Assembly: GCA_029319145.1 (NCBI GenBank)
Contig: CP119753.1
Coordinates: 1-64,000 of the forward strand
DNA: 64,000 nucleotides
Reading direction: 5' to 3'
Origin: Microbacter sp. GSS18
Lineage (GTDB): Bacteria > Actinomycetota > Actinomycetes > Actinomycetales > Microbacteriaceae
Numbering within the stretch: the stretch's first letter is position 1; the number at the start of each line of letters is the position of its first letter. Made by a program: the position numbers and the translations under genes. The notes under the pieces were generated by a model. It saw only the letters and a list, made by a program, of their open reading frames with translations. It had not been told where the DNA came from and searched no databases. This document shows positions 54,441-62,611 of this stretch, in pieces.

Positions 54441-54471
54441 CCGCCCCTCGCCGCACTCCGGCGGGGGGCGG
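54441..54471 (+). terminator. hairpin after the small CxxC gene
   Basis: CCGCCCC (54441-54447) and GGGGCGG (54465-54471) form a 7-bp GC stem, 24 bp after the stop, without a T-tract. It probably separates the gene from the convergent SDR gene. The rest of the gap to 54614 holds two CCACGCCCGCTC direct repeats and nothing coding. Confidence 0.45.
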
Positions 54472-54614
54472 TCGGCTGTGCGGAGCGGCCGAGGCCACGC
54501 CCGCTCTCGTGATCGGCCCACGCCCGCTCCCGTGCGCGGGCGCGCGCCGACAGGCGCGCCGGACGACATCCCCCGATGCCCTCCGGCGCGCCGGACCTGC
54601 GGCAGCGCTCGCGA

Positions 54615-55535
54615 TCAGGTCGCCGTGACGGACGCCGGAGCGTGCGGCGGCGCGAGACGGTGCTCCTCGTCGTAGACCGGTGACGACAGCAGGAACGGGA
54701 TCGCGCGCGCCCGCTCCTCGTCGACCGGCTCGTCGGGGAACGCGTCCTCGATCGTGCGATGACGGTCGACGACCCCGGCCTTGAACTCGGCGTGCGTGAG
54801 GATGAACATGTCCCCGCGGCGCAGACCCTCGAGGACCCGCTCGCCGGCCTCCTCGGCGGACTGGTACGGCTGCTGCTTGGCGAACTCGGCGAACGCCGGG
54901 TCGGGCGCGGCGTAGCCGGACTCGCCGTACTTCTCCGGCCGTGCCGCGACGGCGGTGGCGATGTTGCTGTGCACGGGGCCGGGGCAGTACGCCGACACTC
55001 CGATGCGCTCGTCGAGGAGCTCGATGTGCAGCGCCTCCGAGAGCGCCACGACCGCGGCCTTGGTCATCGAGTACAGGCCGGCCACGATCGGCATCAGCGC
55101 GGCCATCGACGACGTGTTGATGATGTGCCCGCCCTCGCCGTGGCTGCGGATCTTGGGCAGGAACGCCTGGATGCCGTTGCCGACGCCCTTGATGTTGACG
55201 TCGATGACCCAGTCCCAGTCCTCCGGCACGGCATCGGCGACGGGTCCGGTCAGGCCGATGCCGGCGTTGTTGACCAGCACGTCCACGCGGCCGTAGCGTC
55301 GCTCGATGTCGTCGGCGGCCGCGCGCATCGCGCCCAGGTCGGTGACGTCGACCCGCATCGCGTGCACGTCGAGCCCCTGCTCGGCGAACAGCGCCGTCGT
55401 CTCGTCCAGATGCTCCTGCCGGCGTCCCGTGACGACGACCCGCATGCCGGCGCGCGCGAACGCCAGGGCGATGCCGCGGCCGATCCCGCTGGATCCGCCG
55501 GTGACGACGGCGACCTTATCGATCACGTCCTGCAT
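54615..55535 (-). CDS. short-chain dehydrogenase/reductase
   Basis: A 306-residue classical SDR with the cofactor loop TGGSSGIGRGIAL, NNAGIG, the serine region NTSSMAAL and YSMTK as the catalytic Tyr/Lys pair. A 60-residue C-terminal extension after PGPVHSNIA is longer than usual. Several SDRs of mycofactocin-linked loci keep NAD bound as nicotinoproteins; whether this one does cannot be told. The ATG at 55535 has AAGGAG 9 nt upstream. It is the last gene of the four-gene minus-strand operon and overlaps the amidohydrolase by 20 bp. Confidence 0.9.
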   Translation of the reverse strand: MQDVIDKVAVVTGGSSGIGRGIALAFARAGMRVVVTGRRQEHLDETTALFAEQGLDVHAMRVDVTDLGAMRAAADDIERRYGRVDVLVNNAGIGLTGPVADAVPEDWDWVIDVNIKGVGNGIQAFLPKIRSHGEGGHIINTSSMAALMPIVAGLYSMTKAAVVALSEALHIELLDERIGVSAYCPGPVHSNIATAVAARPEKYGESGYAAPDPAFAEFAKQQPYQSAEEAGERVLEGLRRGDMFILTHAEFKAGVVDRHRTIEDAFPDEPVDEERARAIPFLLSSPVYDEEHRLAPPHAPASVTAT

Positions 55536-56463
55536 TGGTGTGCTCTCCTTCGCGTTCCGCATCCGTGTCCTGCCGTTCCAGCCCGAACAGCCGCACGGCG
55601 TTGTCCTTGAGGATCAGGGGTCGCACCTCGGGCTTGATGTCGAGCTGGTCGAAATCGCGCAGCCACCGGTCGGGGGTGATGACGGGGAAGTCCGACCCGA
55701 ACAGCACCTTGTGCTTGAGGATCGTGTTGGCGTACTGCACGAGCTGCGGCGGGAAGTACTTCGGCGACCATCCCGAGAGGTCGATGTGAACCCGTGGCTT
55801 GTGGGTCGCCACCGACAGCGCCTCGTCCTGCCAGGGGAAGGACGGGTGCGCGATGATGATGTCCATGCCGGGGAAATCGGCGGCGACGTCGTCGAGATGC
55901 AGCGGATTGGCGTACTTCAGTCGGATGCCGCCGCCGCCGGGCTGTCCCGCGCCGACGCCGGTCTGGCCCGAGTGGAACAGCGCGATGAGCTCGTGCTCCT
56001 CGATCAGCTCGTAGAAGGGGTACACGTCGCGGTCGTTCGGGTAGAACGCCTGCACGCTGGGGTGGAACTTGAAGCCGCGCACCCCGTACTCGAGGATCAG
56101 GCTGCGCGCGAGGTCGAGGCCGGCGCGGCCGCGCCGCGGGTCGATGCTCGCGAACGGGATGAGGACGTCGCTGTGCTCGGCGGCGAGCTGCGCGATCTCG
56201 AAGTTCGACGGCTCGGGCTCGACGCCCGACTGCGAGATGCTGTCGACCGTGAAGACGACGGCGGCCATGGAGCGCTCGCGATAGTAGTCGGCCAGCTCGG
56301 GCACCGTGTACGTGGGCATCGTCCCGACGCCGAAGTACTCGCCCATGGCCTCGGCGCCGAGGTGCTGCTGGTCGACGCGGTCCACGGAACGGTGCGCGTG
56401 GGTGTGCACGTCGATCGCGACGATGCGGTCGGGGTCGATCCGCGAGAGGCGGGCCGCGTTCAC
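55516..56463 (-). CDS. amidohydrolase-2 family (ACMSD-like) metal-dependent hydrolase/decarboxylase
   Basis: A 315-residue TIM-barrel protein of the ACMSD/amidohydrolase-2 family. Metal ligands are visible in DVHTHAH (residues ~15-21), KFHPSVQAF, LFHSGQTG, IIAHPSFPWQDE and LFGSDFPVI. Members hydrolyse or decarboxylate ring-cleavage or beta-keto acids. The GTG start at 56463 overlaps the stop of the CoA-transferase beta gene. Its place after CoA-transferase genes suggests work on an acid or acyl-CoA intermediate of the same pathway. The exact reaction is unknown. Confidence 0.85.
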   Translation of the reverse strand: MNAARLSRIDPDRIVAIDVHTHAHRSVDRVDQQHLGAEAMGEYFGVGTMPTYTVPELADYYRERSMAAVVFTVDSISQSGVEPEPSNFEIAQLAAEHSDVLIPFASIDPRRGRAGLDLARSLILEYGVRGFKFHPSVQAFYPNDRDVYPFYELIEEHELIALFHSGQTGVGAGQPGGGGIRLKYANPLHLDDVAADFPGMDIIIAHPSFPWQDEALSVATHKPRVHIDLSGWSPKYFPPQLVQYANTILKHKVLFGSDFPVITPDRWLRDFDQLDIKPEVRPLILKDNAVRLFGLERQDTDAEREGEHTNAGRDR

Positions 56464-57131
56464 GATGCGAGGTCTTCCGTGTACGCCGCGGCGGTGCGCG
56501 CCCTCACGTCGTCGGGCGTGACGCCCGGAGCGCACTCGGTGAGGACCAGTCCGCCGTCCCGGACGTGGAACACCGCCAGGTCGGTGTACACGCGGGTGAC
56601 GACGGCGCTGCCGGTGAGCGGGAACGTGCACTCCTCGACGAGCTTCGGACGCCCCGCGCGGTCGACGTGCTCCATGCACACCCACACCTGCTCGGTGCCG
56701 GCGACGAGATCCATCGCGCCGCCGACGGCGGGGTTGCGGCCGGGCACATACCAGTTCGCCAGGTCACCCCGTTCCGAGACCTGCAGCGCGCCCAGGATCG
56801 TGACGTCGAGATGCCCGCCCCGGATGATCGCGAACGAGGTCGCCGAGTCGACGATCGCGGCGCCGTCGATGAGGCTCGCCGGGCGCTTCCCGGCATCCGT
56901 CAGATCGGGATCCTCGTTGCCCTCGCCCGGGTGCGGGCCCATCCCGAGGACGCCGTTCTCGGACTGCAGGAACACCTCCCGCGCCTCGGGGATGTACAGC
57001 GGCACCGACAGCGGGATGCCGACGCCGAGGTTCACGGTGTAGCCGTCTTCGAGATCGGCCGCCACGCGCGCGGCGACCTCTTCCCGGGTGAGTCCGGCCA
57101 TAACCGGGCGGGACGTGTCGGCGACGGTCAT
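56460..57131 (-). CDS. CoA-transferase subunit B
   Basis: A 223-residue beta subunit of a family I CoA-transferase (3-oxoacid or glutaconate type). The catalytic glutamate is in QSENGVLGMGPHPG, and NLGVGIPLSVP and GGAMDLVAGTEQVWVCMEH are family motifs. It moves CoA from succinyl- or acetyl-CoA onto an organic acid with the alpha subunit encoded just upstream (4-bp overlap). The substrate is unknown but is likely the acid made by the adjacent aldehyde dehydrogenase. Confidence 0.92.
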   Translation of the reverse strand: MTVADTSRPVMAGLTREEVAARVAADLEDGYTVNLGVGIPLSVPLYIPEAREVFLQSENGVLGMGPHPGEGNEDPDLTDAGKRPASLIDGAAIVDSATSFAIIRGGHLDVTILGALQVSERGDLANWYVPGRNPAVGGAMDLVAGTEQVWVCMEHVDRAGRPKLVEECTFPLTGSAVVTRVYTDLAVFHVRDGGLVLTECAPGVTPDDVRARTAAAYTEDLAS

Positions 57132-57880
57132 GCGGCACCCTCCTTCGTCGCGGCGTCCGCGGCGGCGGGGATCGGCGCCGCGGTCATGCCGATGTGGTCG
57201 ATGAAGACGCCCGGCAGGTGGATGTCGTCGGCTCCGAGCCGTCCCACCTCGACGAGCTGCTCCACCTCGGCGAACGTGATGCGCCCGCACATCGCGGCGG
57301 GCGGATTGAAGTTGCGTGCCGACAGATGGAACCGCAGGTTGCCCTTGCGGTCGCCCTGCTGCGCCTTGACGAGGGCGACGTCGGCGACGATGCCGTGCTC
57401 CAGGACGTGGGGGCGGCCGTCGAACTCGCGCACCTCCTTCGCGCCGACGTACTCGGCGACCTCGCCGTCGCGGTACGACAGCGGGAAGGTGCCGTCCGAG
57501 AGCATCGTGCCGGCGCTCGACGGCGTGTAGAAGGCGGCGATGCCCGAGCCACCGGCCCGCATGCGCTCGGCGAGCGTCCCCTGCGGGATCAGCTCCAGCT
57601 CGACCTTGCCGGCGAAGTAGCGGTCGTAGAACTCCGGCAGGATCGGGAACGAGCCGGTGAAGCGCCGCACGCGGCCCTCCATGACGAGGCGCCCGATGCC
57701 GGTGAAGTCGTCCCCCACGTTGTTGACGATGACGTGCAGGTCGCGGAGGTCCAGGTCGCACAGGGCGTTGAGCAGCGCGTCGGGGCGGCCGGAGCTGCCG
57801 AAGCCGCCGACGGCGATCGACGCGCCGGACTGCACGACGCTCAGGGCCTCCGTCAGGTCGGCTCGGTACTTGTCGATCAC
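57128..57880 (-). CDS. CoA-transferase subunit A
   Basis: A 250-residue alpha subunit with the CoA-binding loop IAVGGFGSSGRPDALLNAL, then LELIPQGTLAERMRAGG and GRPHVLEHGIVADVALVKA. The start is GTG (57880) with AAGGAT upstream. It is the first gene of the minus-strand operon (CoA-transferase A, B, amidohydrolase, SDR) and is divergent from the NDMA-ADH gene across 297 bp that contain two probable IclR-type operators. Confidence 0.92.
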   Translation of the reverse strand: MIDKYRADLTEALSVVQSGASIAVGGFGSSGRPDALLNALCDLDLRDLHVIVNNVGDDFTGIGRLVMEGRVRRFTGSFPILPEFYDRYFAGKVELELIPQGTLAERMRAGGSGIAAFYTPSSAGTMLSDGTFPLSYRDGEVAEYVGAKEVREFDGRPHVLEHGIVADVALVKAQQGDRKGNLRFHLSARNFNPPAAMCGRITFAEVEQLVEVGRLGADDIHLPGVFIDHIGMTAAPIPAAADAATKEGAA

Positions 57881-57954
57881 AGTGCATCCTTCGTGTTGCT
57901 GGCGAGATTGCTGCGGTCAGTCAACAGCGCCCCGGCGTGTCGGCGAACCCGCTT

Positions 57955-57969
57955 TTCCGCGATATGGAA
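57955..57969. promoter_or_regulatory. probable IclR operator, site E
   Basis: TTCCG-N5-TGGAA matches the palindrome found upstream of iclR with one changed base. It lies 75 bp upstream of the CoA-transferase A start. Confidence 0.5.
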
Positions 57970-58029
57970 GGGATGCGGATCCCGATCGGGTGCCGGTGTC
58001 GGAGGGCCTGGAGATCGGGGCACATTTCC

Positions 58030-58044
58030 TTCCGCAAGGCGGGA
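58030..58044. promoter_or_regulatory. probable IclR operator, site F
   Basis: TTCCG-N5-CGGGA matches the palindrome with one changed base. It lies 134 bp upstream of the NDMA-ADH start and exactly 75 bp from site E. Confidence 0.5.
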
Positions 58045-58177
58045 GACTCCTGGTCGATGCCGGGCGGCGACGCGCACCGTGGAGGGACGTTCGCGAAGCA
58101 GCGATCGGCCCGCAGGTGCCCCGGCGCCGCGCGACCGGTGCTTCGCACATCCACGCACCACGGGAAGAGAAGGTCGC

Positions 58178-59350
58178 ATGAGCATGACCACAGACGCGGT
58201 GACGGGCCGCGAGCCGGACACGGACGAGTCGGCCACCACGCGCATGACCACGAAGGCGGTCGTGTGCCGTGCGCCCGGCGAGCCGTGGGAGGTCACCGAG
58301 CTGGAACTCGACGAGCCCCGCGCGAACGAGGTGCGCGTCAAGCTCATCGCCGCAGGCCTGTGCCACTCCGACGACCACATCCAGAAGGGCGACGCCCCGA
58401 TGCGGATGCCGGTGGTCGGCGGCCACGAGGGCGCCGGCATCGTCGACGCGGTGGGTCCGGGAGTCACCCGCGTGAAGCAGGGCGACCACGTCGTCCTCTC
58501 GTTCATCCCCGCGTGCGGCGAATGCCGGTACTGCTCCACCGGGCGGCAGAACCTGTGCGACGCCGGCAAGAACGCCTCGACCGGCGAGTTCCCCGACGGC
58601 AGCTTCCGCTTCCACCAGGGCGCCGTCGAGTTCGGCGGGCTGTGCGTCCTCGGGACGTTCTCGGAGTACTCGGTCGTGTCGGAGTTCTCGTGCATCCCGA
58701 TCCCCGACGACATCCCGTTCGAGGTCGCGGCGCTCGTCGGCTGCGGCGTTCCCACCGGCTGGGGATCGGCTGTCCACGCCGCGGGCGTGCGCGCCGGACA
58801 GACCGTCGTCGTCTACGGCGCCGGCGGTGTCGGCTCCAACGCGGTGCAGGGTGCCGCGTACGCGGGCGCCCAGCGCGTCGTGGTCGTCGACCCGGTCGAG
58901 TTCAAGCGCGAGAAGGCGAAGGAGTTCGGCGCCACCCACACGTTCGCCACCGCCGAGGAGGCCCACGAGTTCGTCGTCGACGCGACGTGGGGAGAGCTCG
59001 CCGACCACGCGATCATCACGGTCGGCGTGCTCCACGACAAGGTCATCCACGATGCGATCAACGTCGTCGGCAAGACGGGTCAGGTCACCGTCACCGCGGT
59101 CGGCAACGGCTGGATCGACGAGAACCCCGGAATGCTCATCGGGTTCCAGCGCCGCATCCAGGGCGCGATCTACGGCGCCTGCAACCCGCTCTTCGACGTG
59201 CCGCGCCTCCTGAGCCTGTACAAGACGGGCCACCTCAAGCTCGACGAGCTCGTCACGAACCACTACACGCTCGACCAGATCAACGAGGGCTATCAGGACA
59301 TGCTCGACGGCAAGAACATCCGCGGCGTGGTCAAGATCGCCGACGCGTGA
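58178..59350 (+). CDS. NDMA-dependent alcohol dehydrogenase (mycofactocin-linked), copy 1
   Basis: A 390-residue zinc-type alcohol dehydrogenase of the nicotinoprotein group whose tightly bound NAD(H) is re-oxidised in vitro by NDMA and in vivo, it is thought, by mycofactocin. Catalytic-zinc residues are in GLCHSDDH and GHEGAG, structural-zinc cysteines in CGECRYCSTGRQNLC, and the cofactor loop is GAGGVGSNAVQGA. The ATG at 58178 has GAGAAGG 4 nt upstream. It heads the plus-strand operon and lies near the mft genes, which supports the cofactor assignment. The alcohol substrate is unknown. Confidence 0.93.
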   Translation: MSMTTDAVTGREPDTDESATTRMTTKAVVCRAPGEPWEVTELELDEPRANEVRVKLIAAGLCHSDDHIQKGDAPMRMPVVGGHEGAGIVDAVGPGVTRVKQGDHVVLSFIPACGECRYCSTGRQNLCDAGKNASTGEFPDGSFRFHQGAVEFGGLCVLGTFSEYSVVSEFSCIPIPDDIPFEVAALVGCGVPTGWGSAVHAAGVRAGQTVVVYGAGGVGSNAVQGAAYAGAQRVVVVDPVEFKREKAKEFGATHTFATAEEAHEFVVDATWGELADHAIITVGVLHDKVIHDAINVVGKTGQVTVTAVGNGWIDENPGMLIGFQRRIQGAIYGACNPLFDVPRLLSLYKTGHLKLDELVTNHYTLDQINEGYQDMLDGKNIRGVVKIADA

Positions 59351-59378
59351 CCCGGAACGACAGCAGAGGACACCGAGA

Positions 59379-60848
59379 ATGACCATCATCTCCGACCACC
59401 CCGCGGCCCTCGACAGCGACCTCGTCGTCGACGGGGCGCAGCTCATCGGCGGCGAATGGGTGCCGGCCGTCTCCGGCGGCACCATCGACGTCATCAACCC
59501 CGCCAACCGGGCGCTGCTCGCCCGCATCCCGCGCGGCACCGCCGAGGACGTCGAACTCGCCGTCCAGGCCGCCGAGGCGGCGCTTCCCGCCTGGCGCGAC
59601 ATGAACGCGACAGCGCGCGGCCGACTGCTCTTCCGCTGGGCGGACCTCATCGAGCAGCACGCCGACGCGATCGACGAGATCGAGCGCCAGGAAGTCGGCC
59701 GACCCAGCTGGGGTCCGCTGGGCACCCCCGGTCAGCTGCGGTTCATCGCCGGTCAGGCCGACAAGGTGCAGGGCGTGTCCCTCCCCACCTACTCGCCCGA
59801 CCAGCTCGGCTTCACGCTGCGCGAGCCGTACGGCGTCGTGGGCGGCATCATCCCGTGGAACGCGCCCGGGCCGATGTTCGTCACCGAGGTCGGCGCCGCG
59901 ATCGCGGCCGGCAACACCATGGTCATGAAGCCCGCCGAGGACGCGCCGCTCACGCCGCTGGCCCTGGCCAAGCTCGCGCTCGAGGCCGGCATCCCCGCCG
60001 GCGTCATCAACGTCGTCACCGGCTACGGGCACGAGGCCGGCGCCGCCCTCCCCGCGCATCCCCGCATCCGCCGCATGGGCTTCACCGGATCGCCGCAGAC
60101 CGGTGCGCTCGTGATGGAGGCGTGCGCGAAGAACCTCACGCCGCTGCATCTCGAACTCGGCGGCAAGTCGCCGCAGGTGGTGTTCCCCGATGCCGACCTC
60201 GACCTCGCCGTTCCGGCGATGACCGCAGGCATCACGATGAACACCGGCCAGATCTGCGCCGCCGGCTCACGCGTCGTGGTGCTGCGCAGCATCCACGACG
60301 AGCTCGTCGACCGCCTGGCGGCCCAGATGGAGAAGATCACCTATGGGCCGTGGCATCAGCCGGTGAACATGGGACCGCTGATCAACCAGAAGCAGCACGA
60401 GCGCGTGCTCGGCTACATCGACATCGGCCGCGAGGCCGGCGCCGAGGTCGTCACCGGCGGCGCCGCCCCGACCGGCGGTGAATTCGGCAACGGCTTCTTC
60501 GTGCAGCCGACGCTGTTCGACAAGGTCGACCCGAGCATGCGGATCGCCCGCGAGGAGATCTTCGGACCCGTCCTGTCGGTGATCGCCGTCGACGACGAGA
60601 AGGAGGCGATCGAGGTCGCCAACGGCACCGACTACGGCCTGGTCGCCTCGGTGTGGACGCGCGATCTCGGCACCGCGGTGCGCATGAGCCGCAGCCTCGA
60701 GGCCGGCCAGGTCGGCGTCAACTCGCCGCTCGGCGCCGGCGTCATCGGCGGGCCGTTCGGCGGCTACAAGAACAGCGGCTTCGGCCGCACCATGGGCGCC
60801 GACTCGGTGCTCGACTGGACCCAGGTCAAGACCGTCTCGATGCGATGA
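59379..60848 (+). CDS. aldehyde dehydrogenase
   Basis: A 489-residue NAD(P)-dependent aldehyde dehydrogenase. Motifs in order are IIPWNAPGP, GFTGSPQTGA, the general base in LELGGKSPQ, the catalytic Cys in NTGQICAAGSR and EEIFGPVLSV. It should oxidise the aldehyde made by either flanking NDMA-ADH to the acid. It starts 28 bp after copy 1, with GAGAATG at the ATG and GAGGA upstream, and overlaps nothing of note. Confidence 0.95.
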   Translation: MTIISDHPAALDSDLVVDGAQLIGGEWVPAVSGGTIDVINPANRALLARIPRGTAEDVELAVQAAEAALPAWRDMNATARGRLLFRWADLIEQHADAIDEIERQEVGRPSWGPLGTPGQLRFIAGQADKVQGVSLPTYSPDQLGFTLREPYGVVGGIIPWNAPGPMFVTEVGAAIAAGNTMVMKPAEDAPLTPLALAKLALEAGIPAGVINVVTGYGHEAGAALPAHPRIRRMGFTGSPQTGALVMEACAKNLTPLHLELGGKSPQVVFPDADLDLAVPAMTAGITMNTGQICAAGSRVVVLRSIHDELVDRLAAQMEKITYGPWHQPVNMGPLINQKQHERVLGYIDIGREAGAEVVTGGAAPTGGEFGNGFFVQPTLFDKVDPSMRIAREEIFGPVLSVIAVDDEKEAIEVANGTDYGLVASVWTRDLGTAVRMSRSLEAGQVGVNSPLGAGVIGGPFGGYKNSGFGRTMGADSVLDWTQVKTVSMR

Positions 60849-60871
60849 CGCTGCAGAAGGAAGCCCACGAC

Positions 60872-62035
60872 ATGCTGACACAGAACACCGCCGAGAGGCA
60901 GACCACCACCGCAGGCACGACGATCACCACGCGCGCGGCGATCTCACGCGGTCCCCACCAGGACTGGGAGATCACCGAACTGGAACTGGACCCGCCCAAG
61001 GAGCACGAGGTCCGGGTCAAGTTCGTCGTCTCGGGGCTGTGCCACTCCGACCACCACATCACCGAGGGGGATGCGCCCGTGCGCTTCCCCATGGTCGGCG
61101 GCCACGAAGGCGCCGGCATCGTCGAGTCGGTCGGCCCGAACGTGCGCCGCGTCAAGCCCGGCGACCGGGTGGTGTGCTCGTACATCCCCGCGTGCGGGTC
61201 GTGCCGTCCCTGTTCGACCGGCCACCAGAACATGTGCGTCAAGGGCCTGAATGCCGGCACCGGCATGTTCCTCGACGGCACCTACCGCTTCCACAAGGAC
61301 GGCGAGGACTTCGGCGGCTTCTGCTCGCTGGGCACGTTCTCGGAGTACGCGGTCGTGTCGGAGTACGCGGTCGTGCCACTCGCCGATGACATCCCCTTCG
61401 AGGTCGCCTCGCTCGTGGGCTGCGGCGTGCCGACCGGATGGGGGTCTGCCGTCTACGCCGCCGGCGTCCGCGCCGGCGACACCGTCGTGGTCTTCGGTGC
61501 GGGCGGCGTCGGCTCCAACGCCGTCCAGGGCGCCCGCTACGCCGGCGCCAAGAACGTCGTCGTGGTCGACCCGGTCGAATTCAAGCGCGAGAACGCGAAG
61601 ACCTTCGGCGCCACCGCCGCCTTCGCGACCGCGGAGGAGGCTCACGAGTTCGTCGCGGCGGACACGTGGGGCCAGCTCGCCGACCACGTCATCATGACGC
61701 CCAACGCGGTGACCGAGGAGATGGTCAACGCCGCTGTCATGATGACCGGCAAGGGCGGCAAGGTCACGATCACCGCCGTCGGCCACCTCACCGAGAAGGC
61801 CGTCCACGTCCACGCCGGCATGCTCATCGGCTATCAGCGGCAGATCCGCGGCGCCCTGTTCGGCGACTGCAACCCCCTGTACGACATCCCGAAGCTCCTC
61901 GGGCTGTACCGCGCGGGCGATCTCAAGATCGACGAGCTGATCAGCCGCCGGTACAAGCTCGACGAGGTCAACGACGCCTACCGCGACCTGGTCGAGGGGC
62001 GCAACATCCGCGGCGTCATCGTCCACGACATCTGA
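60872..62035 (+). CDS. NDMA-dependent alcohol dehydrogenase (mycofactocin-linked), copy 2
   Basis: A 387-residue paralogue of copy 1 with the same zinc ligands (GLCHSDHH, GHEGAG), four structural cysteines (CGSCRPCSTGHQNMC) and the loop GAGGVGSNAVQGA. Conservation is strongest in the mid-region (EVASLVGCGVPTGWGSAVYA), weaker at the substrate loops, which suggests a different substrate or product direction. I prefer the ATG at 60872 (AGAAGGAAG upstream) over one at 60845 that overlaps the aldehyde dehydrogenase stop. Confidence 0.92.
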   Translation: MLTQNTAERQTTTAGTTITTRAAISRGPHQDWEITELELDPPKEHEVRVKFVVSGLCHSDHHITEGDAPVRFPMVGGHEGAGIVESVGPNVRRVKPGDRVVCSYIPACGSCRPCSTGHQNMCVKGLNAGTGMFLDGTYRFHKDGEDFGGFCSLGTFSEYAVVSEYAVVPLADDIPFEVASLVGCGVPTGWGSAVYAAGVRAGDTVVVFGAGGVGSNAVQGARYAGAKNVVVVDPVEFKRENAKTFGATAAFATAEEAHEFVAADTWGQLADHVIMTPNAVTEEMVNAAVMMTGKGGKVTITAVGHLTEKAVHVHAGMLIGYQRQIRGALFGDCNPLYDIPKLLGLYRAGDLKIDELISRRYKLDEVNDAYRDLVEGRNIRGVIVHDI

Positions 62036-62050
62036 GGCGGAGAGGAAGAC

Positions 62051-62611
62051 ATGCCCAACGCCATCCTCGATCCCACGGGCCGGGCGGCCGCGGCCGCCGC
62101 GGCCGCCGAGACGGTCTACGCCGACCGGCCGGAGTCCCTCGCGGGGCTGCGGATCGGACTGCTCGACAACACCAAGCACAACGCGCTGCTGTTCCTCCAG
62201 GAGCTCGGGCGTCTGCTGGTCGCCGAGCACGGCGCCCACGACGTCAGCATCGTCGAGACCAAGCAGAGCTTCTCGGTCCCCGTCGACGACGAGATCGTCG
62301 CGCGGTACCAGGGGCGGTGCGATGTCGTGCTGACCGGCGTGGGCGATTGCGGCTCCTGCAGCGCCGCGGCCGTCGCCGACGGCATCAACTTCGAGAAGGC
62401 GGGGCTGCCGGCGGCCGTGGTGCTGACGGATGCCTTCACGACCACCGGGCGCATGATGGCCGAGGTCCAGGGTGCCCCCGACTACGAGTGGATCACCACG
62501 GCGCACCCGATGGCGAGCCTCACCGAGGACGAGGTCCGGGCGAGGGCCGCCGAGGTGCTGCCCGAGATCGTGGGCGCGCTCCTCGAGCAGCGGGTGGCGG
62601 TGGCCGGATGA
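62051..62611 (+). CDS. UGSC-family protein, cysteine form (CGSC)
   Basis: A 186-residue protein with the signature TGVGDCGSCSAAAVADG. The family is named after a UGSC motif in which some members carry selenocysteine; here the position is an ordinary TGC cysteine. The preceding DNTKHNALLFLQELG and the ETKQSFSVPVDDEI segment are also typical. A redox or thiol-transfer role is likely from the motif only. GGAGAGGAAG lies just upstream of the ATG. It overlaps the next gene by 4 bp, so the two probably act together. Confidence 0.8.
   Translation: MPNAILDPTGRAAAAAAAAETVYADRPESLAGLRIGLLDNTKHNALLFLQELGRLLVAEHGAHDVSIVETKQSFSVPVDDEIVARYQGRCDVVLTGVGDCGSCSAAAVADGINFEKAGLPAAVVLTDAFTTTGRMMAEVQGAPDYEWITTAHPMASLTEDEVRARAAEVLPEIVGALLEQRVAVAG

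Noticed and set aside
62344..62367. Possible selenocysteine codon in the UGSC gene
   Set aside because: The motif codons are TGC-GGC-TCC-TGC, with no in-frame TGA, so this is the cysteine form.
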